From Gudongella sp034006985 (GTDB taxonomy: Bacteria; Bacillota; Clostridia; Tissierellales; Tissierellaceae), in assembly GCA_034006985.1 (NCBI GenBank), contig JAVERT010000007.1, positions 45,826 to 109,825 of the forward strand: DNA of 64,000 nt. The letters run 5' to 3'. The first letter of the stretch is position 1; every line of letters starts with the position of its first letter. A model generated the notes under the pieces. That model saw only the letters and a program-made list of their open reading frames with translations, had not been told where the DNA came from and did not search any database. Below, in pieces: positions 45,313-54,433 of this stretch. The position numbers were made by a program, and so were the translations under genes.

Positions 45313-45595
45313 AAAAGAAAGATTCTTACGCTATGCTCAGAATGACAAGCTCTAAAAGAAAGATCCTTACGCTATGCTCAGAATGACAAGCTCTAAAAGA
45401 AAGATCCTCACGCTATGCTCAGAATGACAAGCTCTAAAAGAAAGATCCTACGCTATGCTCAGAATGACAAGCTCTAAAAGAAAGATTCTCACGCTATGCT
45501 CAGAATGTCAAACTCTAAAAGATAGATCCTACGCTATGCTCAGAATGACAAACTCTAAAAGATAGATCCTACGCTATGCTCAGGATGACAAGGAT
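45313..45595. repeat. family B-derived tandem array (40-bp period)
   Basis: Seven units of 39-41 bp, each AAAGATCCTCACGCTATGCT + CAGAATGACAAGCTCTA with small differences. Only the right half of the family B hairpin is repeated. It fills most of the gap between the protease gene and the PAS-like gene. Confidence 0.93.
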
Positions 45596-45603
45596 TTTCA
45601 TAC

Positions 45604-45637
45604 AAAAATCCTATGTTTATTCTAACATAGGATTTTT
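45604..45637 (-). terminator. intrinsic terminator of BTAD/PAS-like pair
   Basis: 14-bp stem AAAAATCCTATGTT / AACATAGGATTTTT, 6-nt loop, 13 nt past the stop. Confidence 0.88.
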
Positions 45638-45650
45638 AAAATCCATCTTA

Positions 45651-46049
45651 TTATACTGTCTGTTTTAATAATTCCTCTTCTTCTTCATCATTATGATTTA
45701 TTGCATTTTTAATATTTGATATATCTGTATATACCATTAGCAGATAATCTTTTTCATCGCTAAACATACTTACTGCGTATTGTCTATTCTCTTCTTTTAT
45801 ATAGTGATCAAATTTTCTCCTAGTTTTTGGTAGCATATGGTAGTGAAACTCTTTAAGTGCTAGAATTGGTTCGTCTATTTCTAAAACTATATCTGTTAGC
45901 TTCATACCTAGAAGTTTGTCTGGACTTACCCTTGTTGCAGTTTTAAAGTTTTTACTTGTTTCTACTAATACATAATCCATAAATCTCTCTTTTTCGCTAA
46001 AAAGTGCTTTGAATTTAATGAAAAAGTCATTTTTTGAAGGGTATTCCAT
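45651..46049 (-). CDS. small PAS-like protein
   Basis: 132 aa from ATG 46049 (AAAGGAGGCGA upstream). The sequence MDYVLVETSKNFKTATRVSP DKLLGMKLTDIVLE then YAVSMFSDEKDYLLMVYTDI has the strand-helix-strand order of a PAS fold, but no heme or flavin residue can be named. The 3' end of the BTAD regulator lies 14 nt upstream, so the two are probably cotranscribed and may work together. Function unassigned. Confidence 0.55.
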   Translation of the reverse strand: MEYPSKNDFFIKFKALFSEKERFMDYVLVETSKNFKTATRVSPDKLLGMKLTDIVLEIDEPILALKEFHYHMLPKTRRKFDHYIKEENRQYAVSMFSDEKDYLLMVYTDISNIKNAINHNDEEEEELLKQTV

Positions 46050-46062
46050 GATCTCGCCTCCT

Positions 46063-47280
46063 TTATTTAAATATATCTGAGTCATCTCTATCTTCTATTG
46101 GCATGAATTTTATGTCTATTTTTACCGGATATTTATTTATCATGTCAAATCTTCTCTGAATTCTCTCTTGTATGGTTGCTTCTCCACTTGGTTTAACTCC
46201 CTCAATAAGAACTAAAACCTGGGTGTCATTCCAAAATGTATATATATCTCCTCTTCTTAGGCTTGAAACTATTGTTTTTCCTATAAGGTTATTAAAGTTC
46301 TTTATATAAGTTTCTTCATTATAATCATCCTCATAGTCTTTCAAGCTTACTATACCTAGAAAATCTTTTTTTTCTTTATCTGCTCTTTTCCTTTTATAAG
46401 AATTGTAAATTATTCTAAAATACTCGCTGTCAAATTTAACCGGCCCTGGTCTCTTTTGTTCACCTAACTTGGATTCTACTATGTGAGTATCTACCTCACT
46501 TTTTTCTGTAAGATAACTTTCTATTTTCATTTGTATTTCTCTTAGAGAAGCTGAATTGGATATTCCTAATCTTTTTTCAAAATCACTTTTCAGGTCCATA
46601 AATTCGTCTTGTGCTTCTTGTAAATCTCCTTGTTTCAACAAACTATCTATAAAGATTGACCTAAGCAATTCTTCATTAGGCTCTACTTTTATGGCTGATT
46701 GTATCAGTTCTATTATACTATCTTGATTGTTCTTTGTCTTATATATTTCTACTAATTTTTGTATTGTTTTTAAATATTTTTTTCTGTAATAACTTCTAAT
46801 TGGAACTAGCCACATTTCGTAGTCGTATTTTGATAAATAGGTTCCCTTATATATCTCTATTGCACTATTATACAGAAGAATCGATTTTTCAACATCCTCT
46901 TCTAGCTGTGCGTCCCCGGCTCTTATAAAGTCTTCCATTTCATCTGTATCTATTATAACATCTTCAGATACCTCTAGTATATAGTAGACATCTTCAAAAT
47001 TAATTTTAAGAGTTTCTTCATCTGGTAGCATTTCTTTTAAAAGCTGTCTTAATCTAAAGATTTGACCTCTTATCATATTCATTGGGTCTTGTGATCCACT
47101 ATCCATCCAAAGATTCTCAATTATAGTCTCTGGAATCAGTTCTTTGTTTTTAAAGGTCAAGAAATACTCCAACAGTCTTATTAGCTTTGAAGATTTCTTT
47201 GATTGTGGAATTATGGATTTATTATTCATCTTTATGTCAAAATCACCCAGCAGTGTTATATACAGTTTCACATCATTCAC
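46063..47280 (-). CDS. BTAD-domain transcriptional regulator with GGDEF-like C-terminus
   Basis: 405 aa. Winged-helix domain of SARP type at about 5-100 (LYITLLGDFDIKMNNKSII, PETIIENLWMDSGSQDPMNM), BTAD helical repeats at about 110-260 (YLSKYDYEMWLVPIRSYYRK, IKVEPNEELLRSIFIDSLLK), and a C-terminal part (about 285-405) in which LRRGDIYTFWNDTQVLVLIE resembles the region around the active loop of GGDEF domains but lacks GGDEF residues. The frame starts at a GTG (47280); a GTG three codons later has better RBS spacing. Target genes unknown. Confidence 0.75.
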   Translation of the reverse strand: MNDVKLYITLLGDFDIKMNNKSIIPQSKKSSKLIRLLEYFLTFKNKELIPETIIENLWMDSGSQDPMNMIRGQIFRLRQLLKEMLPDEETLKINFEDVYYILEVSEDVIIDTDEMEDFIRAGDAQLEEDVEKSILLYNSAIEIYKGTYLSKYDYEMWLVPIRSYYRKKYLKTIQKLVEIYKTKNNQDSIIELIQSAIKVEPNEELLRSIFIDSLLKQGDLQEAQDEFMDLKSDFEKRLGISNSASLREIQMKIESYLTEKSEVDTHIVESKLGEQKRPGPVKFDSEYFRIIYNSYKRKRADKEKKDFLGIVSLKDYEDDYNEETYIKNFNNLIGKTIVSSLRRGDIYTFWNDTQVLVLIEGVKPSGEATIQERIQRRFDMINKYPVKIDIKFMPIEDRDDSDIFK

Positions 47281-47573
47281 CTACCTTATAACCTAAGTAT
47301 ACCCAAATAATAATATAATTGACATATTTAACACTAATTTTTTAAAAATATTTTTTCTTCTAGAACTAGCATGGCTCCTTTTATATATCCGATTACATAA
47401 AGGTTATTACATCCTCCTAATACAAAAGATAAAACTAGCAATTTATCTGCCATTCTAAGTCTACCTATAAATCTTACTTAAAAATTCTTCACTACGTCCA
47501 GAATGACAAACCTTTAGTGTCTAATTGGCAAAAAAATAGAGCCGGCAAATTTACACCGACTCAGTAGTTAAAG
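47281..47573. other. gap between BTAD gene and kam operon end
   Basis: Contains the kam terminator (47539-47562), a degenerate family B half unit at 47482-47512, and AT-rich sequence that must include the BTAD gene promoter; TATACT near 47297-47302 on the minus strand is a possible -10. Confidence 0.45.
47539..47562 (-). terminator. intrinsic terminator of the kam operon
   Basis: GAGTCGG / CCGGCTC stem (one G-T pair) extended by TG/CA, then A-T-T-T-T-T-T-T on the minus strand, 12 nt past the kamE stop. Confidence 0.88.
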
Positions 47574-48332
47574 CTATACTAATTTTCTTTTTACCATTTC
47601 TGTTACTACAAATGTTGCTACATCTTCTGCGTAACTTCCTGTTCCAAAGCCTGCATCGTATCCTAGCTCTTTTGCTAGTTCGTGGCTTAGTCTTGGTCCT
47701 CCACACACTAGAACTATCTTATCTCTAAGTCCTTCTGCTTCTAGAAGTTCAACTAGTTCTGTTAGGTTTGGAATATGAACATCTTTTTGTGTTACTACCT
47801 GTGATACAAGTATTGCATCTGCTTTTAGCTCTATTGCTTTTGCAACTAGTTCTTCATTTAAAACTTGGCTACCTAAGTTATGTGATTCGACTCCCTCATA
47901 TCTTTCTAGACCATAATGTCCTGCATAGCCTTTCATATTAAATATCGCATCTATGCCAACTGTATGTGCATCTGTTCCTGTACAAGCTCCTAAGATTACA
48001 ACATCTCGTTTTATATTATCCTTGATATAATCTTCAATTTCATGCTTTTCTAATACATCTACTTCTACTTTTGGAACTTCTATTGAAGTATAATCTACTG
48101 TATGAATTGTCTTACCATACATTATAAAATAGGTGTAGTTAATTCCTAGGTCATGTGAATACACTACTGCTGGTTCTTCGAATCCCATTTTTTTTATAAG
48201 TTGTCTTGCAGCTTCGTTTGCTTCATCTCCATAAGGAACTGGCAATGTAAAACTCAATTGGATTGCACCATCGTTCATTGTATCGCCATATGGTTTTACT
48301 CTGGTTAGGTCAACTTTTTGGATTTCAAACAT
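47574..48332 (-). CDS. kamE: lysine 5,6-aminomutase beta (B12-binding) subunit
   Basis: 252 aa. Binds adenosylcobalamin through DxHxxG (D121-A-H123-T-V-G126) and carries the PLP-linked Lys K134 in NMKGYAGHYGLERY, the same 11-residue spacing as His133/Lys144 in the Clostridium enzyme. With KamD it shifts the terminal amino group of beta-lysine/D-lysine to C5. ATG overlaps the kamD stop. Last gene of the operon. Confidence 0.96.
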   Translation of the reverse strand: MFEIQKVDLTRVKPYGDTMNDGAIQLSFTLPVPYGDEANEAARQLIKKMGFEEPAVVYSHDLGINYTYFIMYGKTIHTVDYTSIEVPKVEVDVLEKHEIEDYIKDNIKRDVVILGACTGTDAHTVGIDAIFNMKGYAGHYGLERYEGVESHNLGSQVLNEELVAKAIELKADAILVSQVVTQKDVHIPNLTELVELLEAEGLRDKIVLVCGGPRLSHELAKELGYDAGFGTGSYAEDVATFVVTEMVKRKLV

Positions 48333-49885
48333 TATCGTTCACCTCCAAGCATCAATTCAATAAATGGATTAAAGTATCCTTTGTCTTTTAATGATACCCC
48401 TGCTAATCCTTTCCCGCCTGTTCTACTTCTTCTTACTCCACCAAATTTCCCACCTTCAATAGTTTGAAATAATCCATCTTTTTCAATTTGGTTTAATAAT
48501 TCAGTTGCATCGCCCAATACTTTTTTCGCTCTATTTTGAATTACTCCATCTTTTTTAAACTCTATTTCATCACTTAAGTGTCTTGCATTATTAAATACAT
48601 ACTTAGCATTTTCAATTGCTAGGTATCTGTCATGAATATGTGGTGTGTGAATTGCTTCTGTCAGCATTCCTAAAAGTTGTATGCCTTGGTCTGTCATTAT
48701 GGATACCATATTAAACATTGTATTTTGGATATGCCCTTTAAATATATTTCCTGTCATAAACTTTGTTGGTGGCATATATTTAAGCGGTGCTTTAGGGAAT
48801 ATTTCTCTTGCCATTTGAGCCTGTGCAAGTTCTAGAAGGAATCCATCTTCAAGTGTTGGCTCTATTTCAAATGCATGCCCTAGTCCCATTTGTTCTTCTG
48901 GCAATCCTGCTTTAAGTGCAAACTGCTCGTTTATAAATTGTGATGCTAAAACTGTATGCGCTGCATCTACTGCATCATCTGTTGTTAGGTAATTGTCTTC
49001 ACCTGTATTTATTATAATACCAGCGTAGCCGTTTATTACCCTTGAGAAATACTGGTCTACTAGGGTTCTTTGCATGTTTATATCTCTAAAAAGTATCCCA
49101 TATAATGCGTCATTAAGCATCATATCAACTCTTTCAACTGCTCCCATTGCTGCAATTTCTGGCATGCAAAGTCCTGAACAATAGTTAGTTAATTTTATAT
49201 ATCTTTTTTCTTCTTCTCCTACTTCATCAAGTACTTCTCTCATAAGTCTAAAATTTTCTTGGGTTGCATAGGTTCCCCCAAAGCCTTCCGTAGTTGCTCC
49301 GTATGGAACATAATCAAGTAGGGACTGACCTGTAGTTCTGATTACAGCTACTATATCTGCGCCTTGTTTTGCTGCTGCCCTTGCTTGTACAAGATCTTCA
49401 AATATATTTCCAGTTGCTACTATTACATATAGATTTGGAGTTTTAGATGGTCCAAAAGCTTTTATATAGTCTTCTCTGATTTTCTTTTCTGCATCTATTC
49501 TTTTCATTGTTGCTTTTGCTACTTCGACTATAACATCTTTAATGTCTTGTTCGTTTTTAGCTGGTAGTCTTGTTATATCTACTTCTCCAGTTGCTATTTT
49601 TTCTGCAATTTCTTGAGGGGTTAAATCTAGGTTTAGCATTGCATTTCCTATCCAATAGGCTGCGCCTCTTTCTAATCCGCCTCCTTCTACAATATTGTCA
49701 ACAACAACATTCGGTAGTGGTTTTTCTATTTCATCCACTCCATCTACTCCCAAAAGTCTGACGACAGTTCTTTCTGTAGATACTGTAGTATGCTTATCTA
49801 TAAAGCTTTGTATATCTTCAGCGATGTTTTTTGCTGATGTTCTTGATGCTTTAATTTTTTCTAAATCAAGATTAAGCTTTGACAA
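48332..49885 (-). CDS. kamD: lysine 5,6-aminomutase alpha subunit
   Basis: 517 aa from a TTG at 49885: AAAGGAG lies 8 nt upstream and the N-terminus SKLNLDLEKI matches known KamD proteins; the longer frame to 49918 runs into repeat A7. TIM-barrel subunit with characteristic runs AAKQGADIVAVIRTTGQSLL, GATTEGFGGTYATQENFRLM, NYCSGLCMPEIAAMG and LNDALYGILFRDINMQRTLV. Forms the PLP/B12 enzyme with KamE. Confidence 0.96.
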   Translation of the reverse strand: MSKLNLDLEKIKASRTSAKNIAEDIQSFIDKHTTVSTERTVVRLLGVDGVDEIEKPLPNVVVDNIVEGGGLERGAAYWIGNAMLNLDLTPQEIAEKIATGEVDITRLPAKNEQDIKDVIVEVAKATMKRIDAEKKIREDYIKAFGPSKTPNLYVIVATGNIFEDLVQARAAAKQGADIVAVIRTTGQSLLDYVPYGATTEGFGGTYATQENFRLMREVLDEVGEEEKRYIKLTNYCSGLCMPEIAAMGAVERVDMMLNDALYGILFRDINMQRTLVDQYFSRVINGYAGIIINTGEDNYLTTDDAVDAAHTVLASQFINEQFALKAGLPEEQMGLGHAFEIEPTLEDGFLLELAQAQMAREIFPKAPLKYMPPTKFMTGNIFKGHIQNTMFNMVSIMTDQGIQLLGMLTEAIHTPHIHDRYLAIENAKYVFNNARHLSDEIEFKKDGVIQNRAKKVLGDATELLNQIEKDGLFQTIEGGKFGGVRRSRTGGKGLAGVSLKDKGYFNPFIELMLGGER

Positions 49886-49905
49886 AATTTTCACTCCTTT
49901 CTTCA

Positions 49906-50038
49906 ATTCATAATTCACGATTCACGATTCACAATTTAAAAAATTAAGTAACAGCTGGTTAAAATATATTTCTTTTTGCGACCAAAGGTTGCATTATCTT
50001 ATCATTGTGATTTGTAAATTATGCATTGTGAATTGTCT
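49906..50038. repeat. family A repeat, copy A7, between four-helix gene and kamD
   Basis: CAATTCATAATTCACGATTC at one end; GTAAATTATGCATTGTGAAT at the other; central GCGACCAAAGGTTGC hairpin. Begins at the base next to the TAA of the four-helix gene and ends at the kamD RBS. Confidence 0.9.
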
Positions 50039-50039
50039 T

Positions 50040-50423
50040 TTAATATTCTTGCATTATTTCTTCTACTGTTCCATATAGATTTTCTTTGGATGTTTTCACA
50101 ATTGAATTAAGAATTCTACATATTTCAGAAGAATTATTTAAGTACATTTGATGCTTTTCTGGATCTAAATAATTAGAATCTATTAGTAGTTTAATCCAAT
50201 ATTCAGTTTCATTTGCTTCCTTTAAAGCAATATTCATTTTTGATATAAAATCTTTTCTACTTTGAGCTCTCAGACCTTCCATAACATTCGCTCCTATACT
50301 TGTCCCAGATCTCAGTAATTGCTTAGATAATACTTTCTCATTATCATTAACTAAACCTTTATATACTCTTATCGTCTCTAAAGCAAATGCATATGACTTT
50401 TTCTCAATTATATTATCACTCAT
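50040..50423 (-). CDS. four-helix-bundle (23S rRNA-IVP / S23-like) protein
   Basis: 127 aa. Four amphipathic helices with family residues: SYAFALETIRVYKGLV, SKQLLRSGTSIGANVMEGLR (the RS..SI..N..EG turn is the hallmark), DFISKMNIALKEANETEYWI, CRILNSIVKTSKENL. Relatives are coded in 23S rRNA intervening sequences and as accessory proteins of diversity-generating retroelements. It has no known place in lysine metabolism, lies between kamC and kamD, and is bracketed by family A repeats (A7, A8). RBS GAGGTGA. Function unknown. Confidence 0.88.
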   Translation of the reverse strand: MSDNIIEKKSYAFALETIRVYKGLVNDNEKVLSKQLLRSGTSIGANVMEGLRAQSRKDFISKMNIALKEANETEYWIKLLIDSNYLDPEKHQMYLNNSSEICRILNSIVKTSKENLYGTVEEIMQEY

Positions 50424-50440
50424 TTGTCACCTCAATGTCT

Positions 50441-52102
50441 TTATTCATTTGTTTTTAATTGTGAATTGTGATCTGTGCATTGTGAATTGGTAAGTATTTC
50501 TTCCGCTAATGTTAAAATCTCTTTTTTAAGGCCCATTATTTTTGCTATATTTATTGCATCCCTTGGGATTGCTGTTGTTTTATCTACTTTTCGCAGTCTA
50601 TAATCCATGTGTTTATTGATTATTTCCATCCCGTCTCCACCTATTATTTCATCTTCTAATTCCTCTATTTTCAATTCTGAAAGTCCGACTACTTGTAGAT
50701 GTTGTATTCCTTTGAGGTCTGCTACATTGTCATAATGTGTGGTTAAAAGGGTTATTGCTGGCTTGTCTATTAGGTACTTTGCTATTGCTTTTGAAATCGC
50801 ATATCCCTCTTCTGGATTTGTTCCTCTGGCAAGTTCATCTATTAATATTATACCTTGCTCATCCGCTCTTTCTATAGCATCACTAACTACTCTCACTTCT
50901 CCTCCGAATGTTGAAAGTCCACTGTCTGTTGACTGCATATCTCCTATGGATGACTTTATATAGTGGCTTAATCCTAGTTTCATCTCTGAAGCAGGAACAT
51001 ACATCCCATAATGTGCCATAACACTTAAAAGTCCTACTAACTTTAAACTTATTGTCTTTCCACCCATATTCGCACCTGTAATACAAGCTACTCCTTCTTT
51101 TAAATGTAAGGTTATTGGGGTGAAATTCATTTCTCGTTTTTTTAATAGATTTTCTATTTTAGGATGTCTTCCATCTTTGATCCAAATGGAATGTTCATTC
51201 CCTATCTCTGGCTTTACACCATCTAAATCTATTGCAAGTTTTGTCTTTGCTAGTAAAAGGTCTAACTTTCCTATACTCAACATATTTCTATAAAGTTCTC
51301 GTCTTCTTTTACCTACTTCCTTAGATAAAAATTCTCTAATTCTCATTTCTTCTTGTTCTTCTTTATCTCTTAATAAATCCCATTCTCTTTCCGCTGCTGA
51401 AATTTCATCAGTAGGAATTATGGTGAACTTTATATTTAAATAGGTTTCTGATAGGTAAGTTAAATATGGATAAATCTTTATTGTCTTTAATAGTGATTTA
51501 TTTTCTCTGGAAACTACCACTGAGTTATCCGGTCTTAAATCTAGGTTGAGGTCTTCTTTAACTTGGTCTTTTATTCGTTTTTTTTGGGTTCTAATAAAAT
51601 TATCGCGCTCTTTTTTCCTCTTCCTTATTTCTCTTATTTCTTCAGAATATGCATCATATATATAAAATGTAGCTATTTTGGTATCTTCTGGGTCTAGCAT
51701 CTTTTCCAATTTAGGAATTAACTCAATCCTTGTCTCTTTAAATGATGGAATATTTTCTTTTTCCATTTGAGTTTTAAGGTTTCTTAACAAAAAAAGAAAG
51801 TTCTTTATTTCAAATAACTCTACATCTTGGAGAATAAATCCTTCCATTGCCCTCTTAGTAGATTGTCTTAGGTCTTTTAAATGACTCAATAGATTATTAA
51901 ACTCTCGTCTTATATTGTTATTTTTAATAAAGGGCAGATAACTTTCTATCATATGCAATTGATCTTTAAGGTCTTCTTCTGATCCCCTTAAATATGGCTT
52001 CATACGTTTTTTTAAGAGACTCCCATAGGGTGTTAAAACCTCTATTTGGTTTAAGATGTATTGAAAATCAAGTGCGTTCTTAGTCGCTTCATCCATAAAC
52101 AT
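50441..52102 (-). CDS. kamC: MutS-like ATPase, lysine 5,6-aminomutase reactivase subunit
   Basis: 553 aa from the ATG at 52102, which has AGGAGG 8 nt upstream inside the end of kamB. MutS-type lever/clamp coiled coil (about 30-290) then ABC-like ATPase: Walker A TGANMGGKT, MQSTDSGLSTFGGE, Walker B IILIDELARGTNPEEG, TTHYDN. It lacks the mismatch-recognition and connector domains, so it is not a repair MutS. With KamB it is thought to remove damaged B12 from KamDE, as diol dehydratase reactivases do. The last dozen or so residues come from repeat A8. Confidence 0.9.
   Translation of the reverse strand: MFMDEATKNALDFQYILNQIEVLTPYGSLLKKRMKPYLRGSEEDLKDQLHMIESYLPFIKNNNIRREFNNLLSHLKDLRQSTKRAMEGFILQDVELFEIKNFLFLLRNLKTQMEKENIPSFKETRIELIPKLEKMLDPEDTKIATFYIYDAYSEEIREIRKRKKERDNFIRTQKKRIKDQVKEDLNLDLRPDNSVVVSRENKSLLKTIKIYPYLTYLSETYLNIKFTIIPTDEISAAEREWDLLRDKEEQEEMRIREFLSKEVGKRRRELYRNMLSIGKLDLLLAKTKLAIDLDGVKPEIGNEHSIWIKDGRHPKIENLLKKREMNFTPITLHLKEGVACITGANMGGKTISLKLVGLLSVMAHYGMYVPASEMKLGLSHYIKSSIGDMQSTDSGLSTFGGEVRVVSDAIERADEQGIILIDELARGTNPEEGYAISKAIAKYLIDKPAITLLTTHYDNVADLKGIQHLQVVGLSELKIEELEDEIIGGDGMEIINKHMDYRLRKVDKTTAIPRDAINIAKIMGLKKEILTLAEEILTNSQCTDHNSQLKTNE
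50450..50490. repeat. family A repeat, half copy A8, inside the kamC 3' end
   Basis: TTTTAATTGTGAATTGTGAT followed by CTGTGCATTGTGAATTGG. Lies inside the last codons of kamC and encodes its tail NSQCTDHNSQLK. Confidence 0.8.
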
Positions 52103-52103
52103 C

Positions 52104-53135
52104 CTAATCACCTCCTAGCATTATGTCCATTACTGGAATATCTTTTATATATGACTTCATTTTTTCTAAAAAGGTTTTAGGTTCAAAAAAATATCCTGAT
52201 GGCGAATAAGGATTTACGGTAACCCCTATTAGATTTATTGGAAATACTACCTTTATACTTATACCTATTCGCTTAAATAATAGATAGTCCTTGGGAGTAA
52301 TAAATATCTTTGTACCATCGGCAACTACTATATCTATATTTTTATAGGATCTTGTTGATCTTGTTATATCATCAAGGGTTCCCTTTACTAGTGATCCTGG
52401 AAGAATCAAAGCTCTTGAATCTTCATCTAGAAATTCACCTATTTTATAACCTTTTCCAAGGGCAGTATCTAGTGGAATTTCATCAATTTCACCGTTTAAA
52501 TCTATTACTGCTATCTTATTTTGAAAAATCAATTCTCTAGCTTTTTCAAGATATTTTTTATCTACTTGCTGTAGTGATAATAATCCTACTGTATGAATTG
52601 TCTCTTCTAAAACTCTATTCATATCTCTGGATAGAATTGCGCCTGTAGATAGTATTGTAGCTTCTGATATAGCTGGTGCAGCTGAAGACTTCCTATCTAT
52701 TGCTCCATCTATTATTACAAATCTAGCACCAAGACTTAACATTGTGTCGCACACATCTCGTATATCTCTTAGTGTTTGGGGTCCTGCTATCTCAATATAT
52801 CCAGGTGATTTAACCCTACCAATCACAACATCCCCTAGGGGGGTTGTAAACGGAGTCACCTTTAAGATTTCTATGCTAGCATCTCCCATTTCTAAGAGGG
52901 CTGTTGTTGTTGCGATAATAGTATTTTCCTCTACAAAAATTCTTGGTTTTTCGGTTTCACTAACCTTATCTACAGATTCACCATCACGACCTATGGAGGT
53001 CATACCAACTGGTATGCCCTCTTCCATGGCCTCTTGTATAAGTCTGTTTAAGGTTACTGTTTTACCTGAGTTTTTGCTCATCCCTATTATTGATACTATT
53101 CTATATTTATCCTTTATTAGCTGGAGTAAAGACAT
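52104..53135 (-). CDS. kamB: lysine 5,6-aminomutase reactivase subunit KamB
   Basis: 343 aa. An N-terminal P-loop SIIGMSKNSGKTVTLNRLIQ (G18 to T26), then GPQTLRDIRDVCDTM and DGAIDRKSSAAPAISEATIL. Always found beside kamC in lysine-fermentation clusters. Specific biochemistry is less certain than for its neighbours; the call rests on position and the P-loop. Starts 11 nt after kamA; its stop lies in the kamC RBS. Confidence 0.85.
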   Translation of the reverse strand: MSLLQLIKDKYRIVSIIGMSKNSGKTVTLNRLIQEAMEEGIPVGMTSIGRDGESVDKVSETEKPRIFVEENTIIATTTALLEMGDASIEILKVTPFTTPLGDVVIGRVKSPGYIEIAGPQTLRDIRDVCDTMLSLGARFVIIDGAIDRKSSAAPAISEATILSTGAILSRDMNRVLEETIHTVGLLSLQQVDKKYLEKARELIFQNKIAVIDLNGEIDEIPLDTALGKGYKIGEFLDEDSRALILPGSLVKGTLDDITRSTRSYKNIDIVVADGTKIFITPKDYLLFKRIGISIKVVFPINLIGVTVNPYSPSGYFFEPKTFLEKMKSYIKDIPVMDIMLGGD

Positions 53136-53146
53136 CGCTTATCTCC

Positions 53147-54409
53147 TTACTTGTTGTAGTTTTTGCTTCTCTCGTGTCTTTCTAAATAACTTGGCTCAAG
53201 ATTCTTTATCTCTGGGCCTTGCATCAATTCTGCAACTCCTGATAAATCTGATTTTTTCTTACCTTGGCAAACATCACATTGGCACTCTTCTTCTAAGTGA
53301 TCTGGCTCTGCATAGGTAGTTATTATCCCTTCATAGTTTCTTAAAACTACTTTTGTAGGTGATTGTGATATAAGATATTGTGGCATTACTGGAATTTTAC
53401 CTCCTCCACCAGGTGCATCTACTACAAATGTTGGTACAGCAAATCCTGATGTATGCCCTCTAAGTGCTTCGATTATTTCAATTCCCTTAGATACTTTTGT
53501 TCTAAAGTGCTCAATACCCATTGAAAGGTCACACTGATAAATATAGTATGGTCTTACTCTTATTTTAACTAATTTGTGTACTAAATCTTTCATAATATGT
53601 GGACAGTCGTTAATTCCACGAAGTAATACTGATTGATTTCCTAGTGGTATACCTGCATCTGCTAATTTCCTACAAGCTTCTGTTGATTCTGGTGTTATTT
53701 CATTTGGATGATTAAAATGTGTGTTTAACCAAATTGGGTGGTATTTCTTAAGCATATTTACAAGGTCATCCGTAATTCTTTGTGGCATTACTACTGGTGT
53801 CCTTGTTCCTATTCTGATTATCTCAACATGTGGGATTTCTCTTAGTTTCTTGATTACATACTCTAATCTATCATCTCCAACTAAAAGTGCATCTCCTCCT
53901 GAAAGTAGTACATCTCTTACTTGTGGTGTATTTCTTATATATTCAATTGCTGCATCTATTCTAGCTATTGGTGCTCCTGAGTCATTTTGTCCAGCAAATC
54001 TTCTTCTTGTACAGTGCCTACAATACATTGAACATTGGTCTGTGATTAAGAAAAGAACTCTATCTGGATATCTATGTGTTAAACCTTCAACTGGTGAGTC
54101 AACATCTTCATGTAGTGGGTCATCCATATCTGATGAGCTTTCATGAGTTTCCATTATAGTTGGTACTGCTTGCATTCTTACTGGATCTTTTGGATTTTCA
54201 GGATCCATCAATGATGCATAGTATGGTGTGATTCCAACTCTAAACTTTTTAAGTACTTCGTTTATGTCATCTTCTTCTTGGTCAGTAAGTTTAATTATTT
54301 TTCTTAGAGTTTCAACGTCTGTTATTCTGTTTCTTACTTGCCATTTCCAATCATCCCACTGTTCTTGGATTACATCTTTGTAGATTTCTATATCCTTAAA
54401 GTTTCTCAT
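53147..54409 (-). CDS. kamA: lysine 2,3-aminomutase
   Basis: 420 aa from ATG 54409 (GGGAGG upstream); the longer frame to 54448 is repeat A9 sequence. Radical-SAM cluster cysteines C126-C130-C133 in DQCSMYCRHCTRRRF, the GGDALLV loop, and the PLP Lys in DAPGGGGKIPVMP. Converts L-lysine to L-beta-lysine, the first step of the pathway. The C-terminal cysteine motif CQCDVCQGKKK may bind zinc, as in the clostridial enzyme. Confidence 0.97.
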   Translation of the reverse strand: MRNFKDIEIYKDVIQEQWDDWKWQVRNRITDVETLRKIIKLTDQEEDDINEVLKKFRVGITPYYASLMDPENPKDPVRMQAVPTIMETHESSSDMDDPLHEDVDSPVEGLTHRYPDRVLFLITDQCSMYCRHCTRRRFAGQNDSGAPIARIDAAIEYIRNTPQVRDVLLSGGDALLVGDDRLEYVIKKLREIPHVEIIRIGTRTPVVMPQRITDDLVNMLKKYHPIWLNTHFNHPNEITPESTEACRKLADAGIPLGNQSVLLRGINDCPHIMKDLVHKLVKIRVRPYYIYQCDLSMGIEHFRTKVSKGIEIIEALRGHTSGFAVPTFVVDAPGGGGKIPVMPQYLISQSPTKVVLRNYEGIITTYAEPDHLEEECQCDVCQGKKKSDLSGVAELMQGPEIKNLEPSYLERHERSKNYNK

Positions 54410-54433
54410 TAGTATTTTAACCTCCCATTTTTT

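Noticed and set aside
50441..52102. kamC as a DNA mismatch repair MutS
   Set aside because: Mismatch-recognition and connector domains are missing and it lies in the lysine operon.
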